A stretch of 64,000 nucleotides of DNA from Fistulifera solaris (GCA_030295235.1 AP026128.1:806001-870000); one strand, 5' to 3'; numbered from the stretch's first letter, positions 33,774 through 44,153 are shown. Notes: generated by a model not told the origin, from the letters alone. Made by a program: numbers and translations.

Positions 33774-34703
33774 CTAGTGATGCGAATGGTTGCATCCGGC
33801 ACCTCCATTGCACGTCGCGTTCTCGGCTGCTTTCTTACGAGAAAGATAGTTCGAAAAGAGCAATAGCGCACATCCAGCTAGATTCGCCACGCGGTGTTGA
33901 ATTCCGTGATGGAGAGTGTGAAGCAATTCATGAACGAAATGGCCGACGGATCCGCCGACACCGTGTGGAACCAAGGAACAGCCGGCATTCGCAGAGCCTA
34001 CCAATAAGAGTCCGAGACATCCCAATGCGGCTATCCACTTGGTTTTATGATTGTAGAGGTAGTTGGTCACGGTAGCCAAGCCTCCGACCGGCAATACAAA
34101 ACCGAGAGCAACTGTATGTCCTGCTTGGTGCAGCCATTCCAGTTGCGAAGCCGAAACGAGAATCCCCATTAAAGGGAATACAATCGTAATAATCGGAAGG
34201 ACGGTGCAATCCAAGACACAAAGCAGGGACGCAAAATTCGAGAATTGCAGTAGTTGATCCTTCCATGACGTTTTCGATGGAATCGATGATTCGACGGATC
34301 CTTCACTATCACTGTCGTCCGAGCTAGCGGTGATGTCGGGATTCGATACCATGCCGCAGTAAGTGAGACTGACGGGGGGAGGACAAGAGCGACAGAAAGG
34401 CAAAGTGCATAAACTTCGAAGACTTCCGGCTGCGGACGAGAATCGGCTCGGGCGCTTGTCATAGCGACTTGCGCCGATGCCGCGCGGGGTAGAAGCAAGA
34501 AATGTTGCTCCCGAGTGCACTGAACCCTTGGAACGACGATACGTTAGGGTCGAATGCGGTGCATTGTGAATCGTTTTACTATCATTCATTGTGGTTGCCG
34601 GCTGAAAAGCAGCAAAGGCGACAACGGAGTACTTTGACAAAAGAAAACACCAGATAATCAAAGGCACGAATGACTCTGTCTTGAAGTTACAATGCATAAA
34701 CAT
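33774..34703 (-). CDS. MerC-like membrane transporter-domain protein, plastid-type presequence
   Basis: 309 aa, single exon. Residues 1-35 form a signal peptide ending VVAFAAFQP, matching the diatom plastid motif. A Ser/Arg-rich and then an acidic linker (SSDDSDSEGSVESS) precede the MerC domain from ~150: four hydrophobic segments, with LLCVLDCTVLPIITIVFPL carrying the paired Cys of the first helix. The C-terminus is His/Cys-rich (ATCNGGAGCNHSHH). In bacteria MerC imports Hg(II). Eukaryotic MerC-domain proteins are common in algae and their metal is unknown. The HHGIQH and terminal HSHH segments would suit metal binding. Frame intact. Confidence 0.78.
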   Translation of the reverse strand: MFMHCNFKTESFVPLIIWCFLLSKYSVVAFAAFQPATTMNDSKTIHNAPHSTLTYRRSKGSVHSGATFLASTPRGIGASRYDKRPSRFSSAAGSLRSLCTLPFCRSCPPPVSLTYCGMVSNPDITASSDDSDSEGSVESSIPSKTSWKDQLLQFSNFASLLCVLDCTVLPIITIVFPLMGILVSASQLEWLHQAGHTVALGFVLPVGGLATVTNYLYNHKTKWIAALGCLGLLLVGSANAGCSLVPHGVGGSVGHFVHELLHTLHHGIQHRVANLAGCALLLFSNYLSRKKAAENATCNGGAGCNHSHH

Positions 34704-35721
34704 AAGTTTAAACTGAAATGTCTTTCAAATTCAAAGAAACTGTGATTGTTATTCGAACTGTGAAAGGCAATGCAAAGACAATCATCTATCACAACACTCA
34801 CAACATCATCGCAAATCGCAATCACACTCCACGCGCTTCGTCGCTTTTGGTTTTGCGCGTCCATGCTTTTCCTTCGACACTTCGATACTACTTTGTATGA
34901 ACCAGAATGTACATTACTTTTATAAAAAAAATTAACGTTAACCTTATAGTAATTGCATTGTACGCTTTCACCTGAATAAGAAAGAATAGAAATGAGAGTC
35001 GCTGAATAGTGCCTCAGAAAGCGCATTCATCCATTATTCAACAATGATACCAGGTATGGCTATGGCTGGACATAATGATAAACGATAAACTAACAAACTA
35101 TCATAGTCTAGGAATGATGATTCATTCATGACTGAAGCCCAGTCATGAGACTAGAGAGCGCTTGACGCTTGACGCTTTTGAAGCGTGACTACAAACGACA
35201 TCGCACTTCTTCACGTACCGGTACTTCACGTATCACAGATCAAGTACCGCACATTGTACATTATTGCAAATTGCTGGCGCACTCCAGTACACTATCCAAG
35301 ACACACACCAAACATATTGAAGTTTAAAATGGAAGGGGATATATATTTTGAAACGTAATTAGTGGAAGTGAATTTAGACACACTACTTTATTATATCATG
35401 CAGGCAAATGATCTGTCAAAGTAAGTGTTGAAAAGTAACTTCGTTCTATTGCCCCTTACCCACTTGAGTTGCCTGTTGTGCATTGGGCGAAATTGACTGG
35501 TAAATAAAGGGGAAAAACTAATATAAGCCCCACTATTTTTCTGATACAACAAGACCTGCCCAAGACAAAGTCCAAGACGAAAGACGAAGGAGGAAAAAAT
35601 GAAAAAAAACAGTTCGTTGCATTGTTGTTCATCATTATTTCATTGTTTGTGTTGTTGCTCGTTGCCATTGACAAGTTTCAAAAGGTCAGGAGAACAGAGA
35701 GTTACCCTTTCTTTATGAAGA
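34704..35721. other. Intergenic kilobase with a palindromic repeat relic
   Basis: No gene recognised. It contains CATGACTGAAGCCCAGTCATG at 35127-35147, related to the dispersed palindromic repeat of this window. There are also short direct repeats CTTGACGCTTGACGCTTTTG (35160-35180) and GTACCGGTACTTCACGTA (35216-35233). Confidence 0.4.
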
Positions 35722-36696
35722 ATGAATGACTCGTTTGTGACAACCGTCTCGGCTGAATCCATGTCCGTGGAAGATGTCACAAAATATGGGAAAGGCGGCG
35801 CTCATTCTCTTTCTGATATTTTGAAAAATGGCCTCAGTGATTCCAGTTTAGACTTGTTTGCTTCTTCTTTCAGTGATATTCGGAATGAAGGAGGTCCCAA
35901 AGGCTTGATGCCGCACCGTGAACAGTGTACAGCAAAAAAGCACTCGAGCAAAGAAGCCAACGGAAGTTTAAGTGAATTATTCGATTCTTCGGATTCATGG
36001 GATCTGGAAGAGTTTCGTTTGTCTTCACTTTTCACACCAAAACAAAACGACTCACCTCGCAAGTCGCGCAGACGTACTGCACGAGTTCGTCCGCACCCTC
36101 CGTTGGACATGGTCAAAAACGGGGCTTCGCCTCCATCGCCGAGCAAGAAAAGTCTTGGAAGTTATTTAGAGAAATCCAGAGAAGTCACGTCAAAGCCAAA
36201 AGTTAAAGGAGACGAAAGGGCGGCAAAAGGAGCTCGTTGCAGTTATCTGGTGAAGATGCATCTCGATGGTACCGAGTCGAAACCTGTTAAAAATGACGCA
36301 CCACCTAGAGGAGCAAGGCGGCAACCCTCCGTAACTAGCCAGTTCATGGATTCTTGGCAGAGCAAGTCATCTGATTCCTGCAATTCAAGCCGAAAGAATC
36401 TCTTGTATCCCTACCTTCAAGCGGAAAGCAGCAAAGGCTCCAACCACTGCGACGCGAGCGTTGTTTCCGAAGTCTCAGGTTTAACTTGGTGCAGTGGAAC
36501 TTCTTCGTTGACTATGAGCGAGGATGATAGTACATTTCCAACCTTTGACGGGAAGACTCCTCTTGGTAAGGAGACTTGCATTCACCACTCGATTGATGAA
36601 TCATTACAGGGGAGCTTCAATTTTATCGAAGACGCGACGCCAAAACGACCTGCTCGACGTCGAACTCCAAGTCCTTCTCGGCGACAAACGAAGTAG
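35722..36696 (+). CDS. Hypothetical Ser/Lys-rich protein, 324 aa
   Basis: Uninterrupted frame from ATG 35722. No signal peptide or membrane span. Ser-rich with acidic N-terminal patches (SLSDILKNGLSDSSLDLFASSF), basic clusters (PRKSRRRTARVRP, GARRQPS) and a basic C-terminus (PKRPARRRTPSPSRRQTK) suggesting a disordered nuclear or regulatory phosphoprotein with SP/TP sites. The gene downstream (37087) has a similar acidic-start, basic-Ser-rich composition. I recognise no domain and infer no function. Confidence 0.6.
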   Translation: MNDSFVTTVSAESMSVEDVTKYGKGGAHSLSDILKNGLSDSSLDLFASSFSDIRNEGGPKGLMPHREQCTAKKHSSKEANGSLSELFDSSDSWDLEEFRLSSLFTPKQNDSPRKSRRRTARVRPHPPLDMVKNGASPPSPSKKSLGSYLEKSREVTSKPKVKGDERAAKGARCSYLVKMHLDGTESKPVKNDAPPRGARRQPSVTSQFMDSWQSKSSDSCNSSRKNLLYPYLQAESSKGSNHCDASVVSEVSGLTWCSGTSSLTMSEDDSTFPTFDGKTPLGKETCIHHSIDESLQGSFNFIEDATPKRPARRRTPSPSRRQTK

Positions 36697-37086
36697 TCCA
36701 TTCGGATCGATGTTATCTGTTGACATCACAACAAACATATGCTATTTTCACAATAAATTATACAGAGTAAACACCATAGCTTGCTGCTCGGAGTCTTGCG
36801 TTGTCGTACTTTCTTAGGTGAAAAATGGAATGCGCGACTGCACAGAGACACAACTGTACTACCTGGTACACAGGAGCGAAACTGGTGCGACGCTCGGCAA
36901 ACGGACATGTTTTGCAAGTATGACCTTTCAAAGGTGCGTGACCGATGCAAACCTCGGAGTTACTTTTTATCGCGTCTGTTTCGTCTTAGAAGAAACTAAA
37001 TAAAATTAGAGCTGTTTATCATTGCAAATAATCAACAAACAAGTAGTCGGGCGATACTTTTTTATGACTTGAAGGGCGAAGAGACG
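36697..37086. other. Intergenic region, nothing recognised
   Basis: 390 bp between two plus-strand genes. No motif identified. Confidence 0.3.
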
Positions 37087-38858
37087 ATGCATGCTGGATC
37101 AGCTCGCGAGCAAGCCATCAATGCGGCTCGTAGAGCGACAATGTTGAAGACTACTTTTGCCTCCATTCGACATTTACTAGATGGAGATGAATTCATGTCC
37201 AATCAAAAGGACGACAGCTTTCCTTTTTCTTCTGCGACAGCGGAGCAGAGCGACGATCCGTTCAAGTTCATCGATCAAGCATTTCCGACACAAGAGCTAC
37301 CGTCCTTCCAAGAAAATGGAGACGAAGATAATTCGATCAACGATTTTAGTGATCCATTCCATACGGATGAGTTTTACACCAGCTTTCCTGCCTTCAATCC
37401 ACAGAGCTCGGTCATGACGACGGATCTGTCAATAAATGATTCAAAAGGGATAGTTTCGACGGACGAAGATGAGTTCGGCTTTGGAGAAGCAGACTTTGAG
37501 AACAATTTCTGGAATGAAGGAGCGAATCGCTCAAACGGAAGCAGTAATGATGGATCTTCGAAAGACGGTCTATCCCGTAGGCTGAACTCTTCAACTCGAT
37601 CGCGGCGAAAACATGACAAAAACTCAGAATTTGACAACGTTTCGGCAACTGAAGTCACGGAAACATCGAATGGTAGTAGCATGAAACGTTCAACCAGTTC
37701 GGGGAGCAGTCAGCGAAGAACAGGAAGATCAAAAGTTAGCGTAGAAGCAGAAACACCATCGCCGATGAGTTCGCAGGGTGATGATAACATTCTGACGAGT
37801 CCTCGTGTAGCTGCTCGAAGACGGAAGTCGAAGTCTGGCAATGAATTCTTGTCACCCAGGAAAGCAGACACTCGCCTAACAAAAGCTGATCTTGGACAGA
37901 ATAAAAGTAGAAAAACCCCCGAGACGACTCCCCTTACAAACAATCCAGAGCCAATCGATCTCTTGAAAGCTTTGGCCCTCGAACTGACGCAGAAATCAAA
38001 CGATGGCGAGGGTGTAGATGTAGCAGTCTTGACAGATCGTATTGTGACGCGTGTAAAGGAACTGCAATCCGCACGTCCAAGTAAGGAACCAGGAACGAGA
38101 CGGAGTAGATCACGGGGACGTATGGAAAGGTTCGACAAGCAACCGAATGAGGAGAAGATAAGTGCTAGCTCCAAGGAAAAACAGGCGACGCGATCGAGAT
38201 CCAGATCAAGACCTCGAATGAAAGCCTCGTTGGTATCGCCCACTTCGGATACGAAGCCGGTATCGAAGTCAATGAACAAGACTTTGGATCGATTGTCCTC
38301 GAAAGTTGCATTAGACGAAAAGAACCACCATCGAGGACGGTATCTAGAAACAGCAAGGGCTCGCATTCTTCTCAGTGGGAGAACCTTTTGAACGAAAGTA
38401 CTGTCCCGATGGCGAAAGTGAAAAAGTCAAAATCCAGCCAAGACGCTCCTCGTTCCCCGCCTGCTGAATTACTGAACGAAATAAAGTCGCCAAAGGCAAA
38501 ATCAAAAAAGTCAAAAGAAAACTTAGAAGCACCGCGATCTCCGCCTGCGGCATTATTGAATGAGATCAAGTCAACGAAAGCTAAAGTCAAAAAGACAAAA
38601 GTGAACCTAGATGGGCCTTGTTCGCCGCCCGCTGAATTGCTGAATGAAATCAAGTCACCAAAGGCTAAAACGAAAAAGATCAAAGACGCACCTCGTTCGC
38701 CACCTGCCGTATTATTGGAGGAAATCAAGTCACCAAAGAAATCGCTGAAAAGCAAGTCGAAATCGAGGGATGCGATACCTAGCAATAGATCAGAGGACGA
38801 AATCATTGACGCGTTGGCAAAGCTGATCAATCGACAGCTGCTTGCTACCGATCAATAG
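37087..38858 (+). CDS. Hypothetical disordered protein with four C-terminal SPPAELLNEIKS repeats
   Basis: Start at ATG 37087 (MHAGSAREQAINAARRAT). The frame to 38391 and the frame to 38858 belong together: one base added near the AAGGG at 38355-38359 joins ETAR to GSHSSQWENLLNEST. Total ~590 aa. The first ~130 residues are acidic with FxF/DPF-like motifs (DPFKF, SDPFHTDEF). The middle is Ser/Arg-rich (SRRRKHD, RSRSRGRM, RSRSRSRPRM). The C-terminus has four copies of a 25-28 residue unit, core SPPAELLNEIKSPKAK, starting at nt 38457, 38541, 38625 and 38700. No known domain. DPF motifs could mean clathrin-adaptor binding and SR stretches RNA binding; both are guesses. Confidence 0.6.
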
Positions 38859-38927
38859 AGCCGTTCTTGAAAATAGGAACATCTGATTCACATATCAGAT
38901 TTCATGAACTTGTTTCGTTATGACTTT

Positions 38928-39962
38928 CTACCATATGCATACACACCTGACTTCAATGCTTTGTCGCGGCGTCTTGTCCGCGAGTCCCTTCGGCTCAAGA
39001 AAAGCAGAATGGAGGCAACACGTTGAACAGACTTTTTCCATATCTGGCTTGCTTTGCGCCAGACCACCAGCTGAGTCCCATTGTTTCAGGATCAAAACCT
39101 CGTCATGAGTCATTTGCGGAAAATACACCCAACGATGTGACTCCGAAAAGCATGGAAGTATATTTTCTCCGACACGGTCTTTATAATGAATGTGCAGCGT
39201 CCTCCAGTCTTCGGAAAAGACGGTTTGCGCATCAATACAAGCCAGAGGATTTGTTTCGACTGGATTGTCTCTGTCGATATTTCTCCATATATTAATAATA
39301 GCATAACGCCGGCTCTTTGTAGAAACTGCACTTTCTACCAAGCTTTCTTCCAAAACTGCACCCTCGTCGCGGACATCGTTGCTACTCGCAGATTTACTTG
39401 CTAGTCCTAATAAGCGACGTGGTGCTGATACAGCCGTATAATCTCCATGGACGACACCCAGTGGTTGCTGAACGGTTGCACCCTTTCCGTTCGCAAGTTT
39501 CTCTGCATTCGAACCGGAGATCCGTACATTGTGATCGAACGCCGCAACCACAGAGCAGCCGGTGATGTTCTTCAAAAGGGCTTCGCACAACGGATAGTAT
39601 CGCTCTTTTACGTCTTTACTGTCCTTGAAGTCGATAGAATTATCCGGAAGAACATTTTGGTAAAGCGCAAACGCCTGCTTCTCGAGAGTTGGTCGCTGCA
39701 ACCGACCGTTTTGTATCCACACTTCGTAGCCTTGCCATTCCACATTTTGAAAACCCTCATCCGCTCCCGATGTGTCGCGATAAATGTGCGCAATTTGTGT
39801 CTCGGGTGTCACATACTGCATCACCGCAGGTATACGTTCGAGGAGAGACGAATCGTGCTCGGCAAAGACAGGCCTTGCTTGAGATCGCTGCATCACCGGA
39901 TATCCTTTCGCACAGCATAGCAGAGAAGGAAATAGGATATACTTTATTATAACTACACTCAT
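38928..39962 (-). CDS. CmcJ/NvfI-family Fe(II)/2-oxoglutarate-type oxidoreductase
   Basis: 344 aa, single exon. The family pattern is clear: VVAAFDHNVRISG (~143-155), PLGVVHGDYTAVSAPRRL (~176-193; His and Asp of the metal triad in VHGDYT), RRYAIINIWRNIDRDNPVETNPLACIDAQ (split across ~228-256), HRWVYFPQMTHDEVLILKQWDS (~289-310; second His) and a PRQSIEVR end. Family members include CmcJ (cephamycin 7-methoxylation), fungal NvfI/AsaB and GA4 desaturase-like enzymes. They oxidise or desaturate small molecules. The substrate here is unknown. No biosynthetic cluster surrounds it. The C-terminus is converging on the 37087 gene, with a ~70-bp gap. Confidence 0.82.
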   Translation of the reverse strand: MSVVIIKYILFPSLLCCAKGYPVMQRSQARPVFAEHDSSLLERIPAVMQYVTPETQIAHIYRDTSGADEGFQNVEWQGYEVWIQNGRLQRPTLEKQAFALYQNVLPDNSIDFKDSKDVKERYYPLCEALLKNITGCSVVAAFDHNVRISGSNAEKLANGKGATVQQPLGVVHGDYTAVSAPRRLLGLASKSASSNDVRDEGAVLEESLVESAVSTKSRRYAIINIWRNIDRDNPVETNPLACIDAQTVFSEDWRTLHIHYKDRVGENILPCFSESHRWVYFPQMTHDEVLILKQWDSAGGLAQSKPDMEKVCSTCCLHSAFLEPKGLADKTPRQSIEVRCVCIW

Positions 39963-40034
39963 GATCTAGTAAAGAAACGGCGTAATACTGTGCTATTTTG
40001 TTGCTGAACGTCGGAATGAATGAGGCTAACAACT

Positions 40035-40360
40035 TTTTCCTTACAATCCCCTTGCAAAATTTTACGGATTTTACATAACAAAACGGCACGGACTGGATTT
40101 AACAATCTGAAACCATTTCTCGACAGTGATGTGATGTGGGGGATATCCATAAACGGAAACTGAAAATGCTAAACCTGTTAAGGTTATTTGCTTAAAAAGT
40201 TGCATAACCTTAATAATTTTGATCAAAGTCAGTTTCCGGTTATGGATATCCCCCTACACATCACATCACTGTCGAGAAATGGTTTCAGATTGTTAAATCC
40301 AGTCCGTGCCGTTTTGCTATGTAAAATCCGTAAAATTTTGCAAGGGGATTGTAAGGAAAA
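40035..40360. repeat. Foldback element: ~130-bp near-perfect inverted repeat around a 65-bp loop
   Basis: The left arm 40035-40163 (TTTTCCTTACAATCCCC... to ...GGATATCCATAAACGGAAAC) matches the reverse complement of the right arm 40229-40360 almost base for base. A few differences are visible, e.g. AACGG versus AACCGG and one extra base at TGGGGGATAT. The loop itself holds a second small hairpin (AAGGTTAT 40180-40187 / ATAACCTT 40204-40211). It lies between the CmcJ-like gene start and the gene at 40440, so it sits in their shared promoter space. It is most likely a young MITE or foldback transposon. Confidence 0.85.
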
Positions 40361-40439
40361 TATTTTCATGATCGCGTTGTTGATGCATTGCTCTGGTTTG
40401 ATGTTTGATGTGGCGCATTAGATCTAGACTTTACGAGAA

Positions 40440-42044
40440 ATGATTCATTTGGACTTTTTCCTCCTTCGTTATCTGCAAGTCTATGTCTTTCTACCTGCAG
40501 CCTTGCTAGTATTGATTCTCGTAGCTTATGATGTGCTATCGTTTCACACCTTTCAAGAATGGCACTCTCGAGGTGGCGTTTATTGGCTATGCACAAAGTC
40601 GCTCGTCTTCTTTGATCGGTTGGCAGACATATGCCTGATATCCAGAATAGAAAATGATACTGAGTGGCGCTGTTTGTGGTATCGTGTCCACATCGCTCAT
40701 GCGGAAGCCGATTTACCAAAAGGACGAAATGTGGCCAGCAATCAACGAGGAGTCGAATGGCGACAAATAAATGACGCAATCTACTGTGGGAACTTAAATA
40801 ATCATATTCTGGAACTGAATCAATTACTTTGGACGATCGCCAAATGCTGCTTAATCAGGTTACAAGAAACGCCACAATTCTTACATGAAGATTACCCCCA
40901 GCCGCGATGCGTTCTACATGCCTTTTTATTACATTGTACCCCACTGCTACTGAAAATTGATCAGCAATCAGAACTCTTTCTGTGCCAGCGACTGGAATCC
41001 TTATTAATTCTTCTCGGTGTCGCACAAATTCATTCTTCGGGGCTTTACTCGGTGCGAAGGTTTCTCAGGCAAAATACTTTGCCTCAGGATATCGATTACC
41101 CGACATCAAGGTCAACGTGGAGATTCAATTTATGGGCATCCCTTATGACAAAGCACCGTCAACAACTCGCTCCCATGTTTTTTCCATCTATCTCTGTACA
41201 TCTGGTGTTGCACCCTTCGTTGCCAATGGAGTTGTTGTCAAGCAATGACGTGGTGGCTTCGTACATCATAGAAAGCAAAACTCTGCTCGAAGCAAGTCAA
41301 CAGTTTGTAAGATATCTGTTTGATGCTTTGGCTTTAGTACACGCGCCAAAGAAAGCATTGTCTAGCTTGAAGAAGTTTGAAGAGGCAATTCTGGCCACTT
41401 TGCCGCGACCGTCTGGTGAGATCCCCACTTTGTGTGACGAGGGTAATACTCATCATTGCAAATCGATTAGCAGTATCAAGCAGCTGCCCAACTTAGATTT
41501 CGTAGAGACACAAGGACTCCTTGGTTCCGCATATCTTTGGCTTGGAGCCCATGAGAAAGGGCTACATCGCATCAAGGTTGTTTGTGAAATGCTAAATGAG
41601 TCCTTGTCGAAAACAATACAAGAAATTTCGTATTCACTTCGCTCTCTGGCACTAGTAGCATGGGCTCGCAACAATGTCGAAAAGCATGGGGCCCAAGAAC
41701 AGAACCATGACTCTGCAAAACCTGACACTTTGAAACTAATAGGAGAGGAGCTTTTCTCTCTCCACTTAGAACTGAAAATGAGCCCGACGGAAGGTAAACT
41801 ACTTGAAGCTGCAGCCCCGCTGTCTGGTGCGTTGTCTAGATGGCAAAGACGATTTGCCGAATATAGCCAACCTCCTTGTTGGACGAAATGCAAAGATGAA
41901 TTGATGTCTCTTATCCGCGTTTCTCGCATCGGTCTTGACGCCTTTGACTCACTTTCAAAGCACTTCTTCGCCGACTCGGTAATCAAGCATGCGCGATCAA
42001 ATTACGCCAGGATTTACTCTACGTTATCCGAAACATTCCTCTGA
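40440..42044 (+). CDS. Hypothetical membrane-anchored helical protein, 534 aa
   Basis: Uninterrupted frame from ATG 40440. One N-terminal hydrophobic segment (~9-31, YLQVYVFLPAALLVLILVAY) suggests a signal anchor. The remainder is Leu-rich and helical, without further clear spans. The segment ~390-440 (LLGSAYLWLGAHEKGLHRI... SLRSLALVAWARNN) looks like TPR-type helical pairs. There are many Cys and His residues but no catalytic motif I recognise. Its stop is only 21 bp from the NPRL3 stop, so the two genes converge and their transcripts probably overlap. Confidence 0.6.
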   Translation: MIHLDFFLLRYLQVYVFLPAALLVLILVAYDVLSFHTFQEWHSRGGVYWLCTKSLVFFDRLADICLISRIENDTEWRCLWYRVHIAHAEADLPKGRNVASNQRGVEWRQINDAIYCGNLNNHILELNQLLWTIAKCCLIRLQETPQFLHEDYPQPRCVLHAFLLHCTPLLLKIDQQSELFLCQRLESLLILLGVAQIHSSGLYSVRRFLRQNTLPQDIDYPTSRSTWRFNLWASLMTKHRQQLAPMFFPSISVHLVLHPSLPMELLSSNDVVASYIIESKTLLEASQQFVRYLFDALALVHAPKKALSSLKKFEEAILATLPRPSGEIPTLCDEGNTHHCKSISSIKQLPNLDFVETQGLLGSAYLWLGAHEKGLHRIKVVCEMLNESLSKTIQEISYSLRSLALVAWARNNVEKHGAQEQNHDSAKPDTLKLIGEELFSLHLELKMSPTEGKLLEAAAPLSGALSRWQRRFAEYSQPPCWTKCKDELMSLIRVSRIGLDAFDSLSKHFFADSVIKHARSNYARIYSTLSETFL

Positions 42045-42065
42045 AAAGCTACCAGTGTTGAAATA

Positions 42066-44153
42066 TCACACTTTCATATGTTGCGGTGCGCGAACGGCTA
42101 TTCGAACTTGAGGGTGGGCAAGGGCAAACGCTCGAAGTCTCTGCATATCTAGGCCAGTCTCCCAGCTGCATGATATCAAAGACTTGCCATTGAGCAAACC
42201 AGCATCAAACATCTCCGTGAATAGGCACTCGTCGCTTATTCTGTCCAACCGGAGACTGGAATCTGTTTTTCGCTCGCTGTGCTTGAAATCTTCTGTAGCT
42301 TCGCCTTCGACAATCGTGTTTGTCCCTATTGTTGCATTAGCTGTTGTTACCAATAAGTACTCTTCGAGTTGAACCAAAACATTGTTAGCGCACAGCCATA
42401 CTACCATCTCAAAAGAAGATCTTCAACGGGGTTGAGGTCGTTGTTTCCGGTGTCTCTTCGAAAATTGCACGTGCTTCTTTTATTTACCATCGTGAGTGCG
42501 CTTGCCTCTAGTTTTTCTCGAATCCAAGAGTCATCAGGTGACGTTCTCCAGGCAGTCATGGCATTTCCAAAAGTCCGGTTATTCTTCGTTAAATAAGCAA
42601 GTAAATGATGCACTTGTAAATTATCACCAAATATCTGGGCGAAAGCTAGCGATATCTTAGGAATAATACTGACAGGTCGGCAAGCTAAGCGGCTACTCGG
42701 CAAGAGAACGCCTGATGCTACGCAAGCTCCCTGCTCGATCAGATAATTAGCCAAGTCCAGTGTTGATTGCAGTGGGATATTTGCTTCGAGTGCAGCATCC
42801 GTCAAAGACTTCTGAGGATGAATGACTTGAAGAAGGAGGTGAAGGGTTCGAGGCGGGCCCGATGATGATAAGGAAAGAGCCTCGAGAAGTTCCTCAGCAG
42901 ATGCATGTGGGAATAAAATCGTGTGATACGGCAATACGTTCGACCTGGAATCAAGATTCGTTGAACCATGTACCACATCAAGTGACGATACCGCTTCAAT
43001 GAAAGTCGCCAAATGTCGATTAATAAAAACAATTCCCCTTCGACCTGAAATTAATGCAGCCGGAGTAGCGGGAAAGCTAATGTCGTTTCTGCCGAGCGCA
43101 TGGAACACTTGAACCAGCTCACGAGCAAGGTTTCCATGATAATATTGTTTTGTTGTGTTATCGTCCGTGTCGCTACCTGCACGCGCATACGTTTCAGCCA
43201 TGATGATGTCAAGATATTCTTGTTGAAATTCCTCGGAATTTTGAAAAGCCGAGTTCCCACCTGCCCCTGACCCTTCGCTAGACATATTCGTAGAGCGTTC
43301 AATGTAGGAAGACGACCGGTGACGACGGTGACCTTTGGATGCAACTGAAACTGGGCTGTTTGTAGTTGACGAAGCGGTGGAAATAGCAGCCCCACATCAT
43401 CACTCGATGGGCGAGCTCTGAGCCACTTGCTCTTCAAATCCTGTCGTGTCAGATGAAACTGATGTGTTTGCGACGAGACGTACTTGCAGCGCCTCTCCTC
43501 TCGTTCGAGAACACGACAGAGGCGTGCCAACGACAAATGAACTCTTCGAACCGATAACAAAGTTTGCGATGTATTTCGGCTATTCCCCGTTCCAGAGTTA
43601 TTTATTGCAGGACGCGTCCCAGCGGATTGTGTAAGACTATCTTCGTACCAGCCAGTGATAGGAACGCAAGAGCTCGGTCGTTTCGAAGCCAAAGCAACGA
43701 TGACGCTGAACAGAATGAGATCATTGTTGGATGATGCTGCAGGCGAAGAGGACTCGTTCGCTTGACCCTTTTCTGCTGGTGTAGTTCCGTTTTCTTGCGA
43801 GCTCTCATCCATTAACGTAGCGAAACAACAAAAGAAAGTACTTCCGACAGAAAGGGTCATTGGTTTTCCGCACAGAGCAGGCTTCGGTCGGAATAATTTC
43901 GCCATTTGACGAGGGGGTAGTTTAAAGAATAGATCTTCGACACCTTCCGAAAGCGGGGACGTGGGGTAACGTAAAACCCTGCAAGCGAGGAGAGAAAGAG
44001 ATAGTTCAGCGAATAAAGATGATTGATGTGGTCGTTATTGGCGTCCCAGTTTCCTTACATGCTTGCTCCTTTACCGACTCTGTCCACCACGAAAGCGATG
44101 CCGATGGCATGGAAAGAAGACTCCGCGTCGAGAGTCTCGGAATCATGCTTCAT
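42066..44153 (-). CDS. NPRL3: NPRL3 (Npr3), GATOR1 complex subunit
   Basis: Exon 1 is 44153-44059 (MKHDSETLDAESSFHAIGIAFVVDRVGKGASM), then an 80-nt intron 44058-43979 (GTAAGG...GCAG), and exon 2 starts at 43978 (VLRYPTSPLSEG). Family landmarks: LCGKPMTLSVGSTFFCCFATL, LILFSVIVALAS, LARLCRVLEREERRCKYVSSQ, and near the end MVVWLCANNVLVQLEEYLLV, which matches the NPRL3 winged-helix tail. GATOR1 (DEPDC5-NPRL2-NPRL3) inhibits Rag-TORC1 when amino acids are scarce. The frame breaks twice at homopolymers. The first is plus-strand AAA 43381-43383, where one base more gives LLFSTASSTTNSPV. The second is AAAA 42411-42414, where one more gives VEDLLFEMVVW. Both support sequence error. Confidence 0.8.

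Noticed and set aside
37710-38366. A 218-codon minus-strand frame opposite the Ser/Arg-rich gene
   Set aside because: Arises from biased codons of the plus-strand gene; low complexity and no domain.
40188-40421. Two short frames with the shared peptide core ITSLSRNGFRLLNPVR (here and at 39959-40150) as duplicated small genes
   Set aside because: The shared peptide is simply the same DNA read from the two arms of the foldback repeat.
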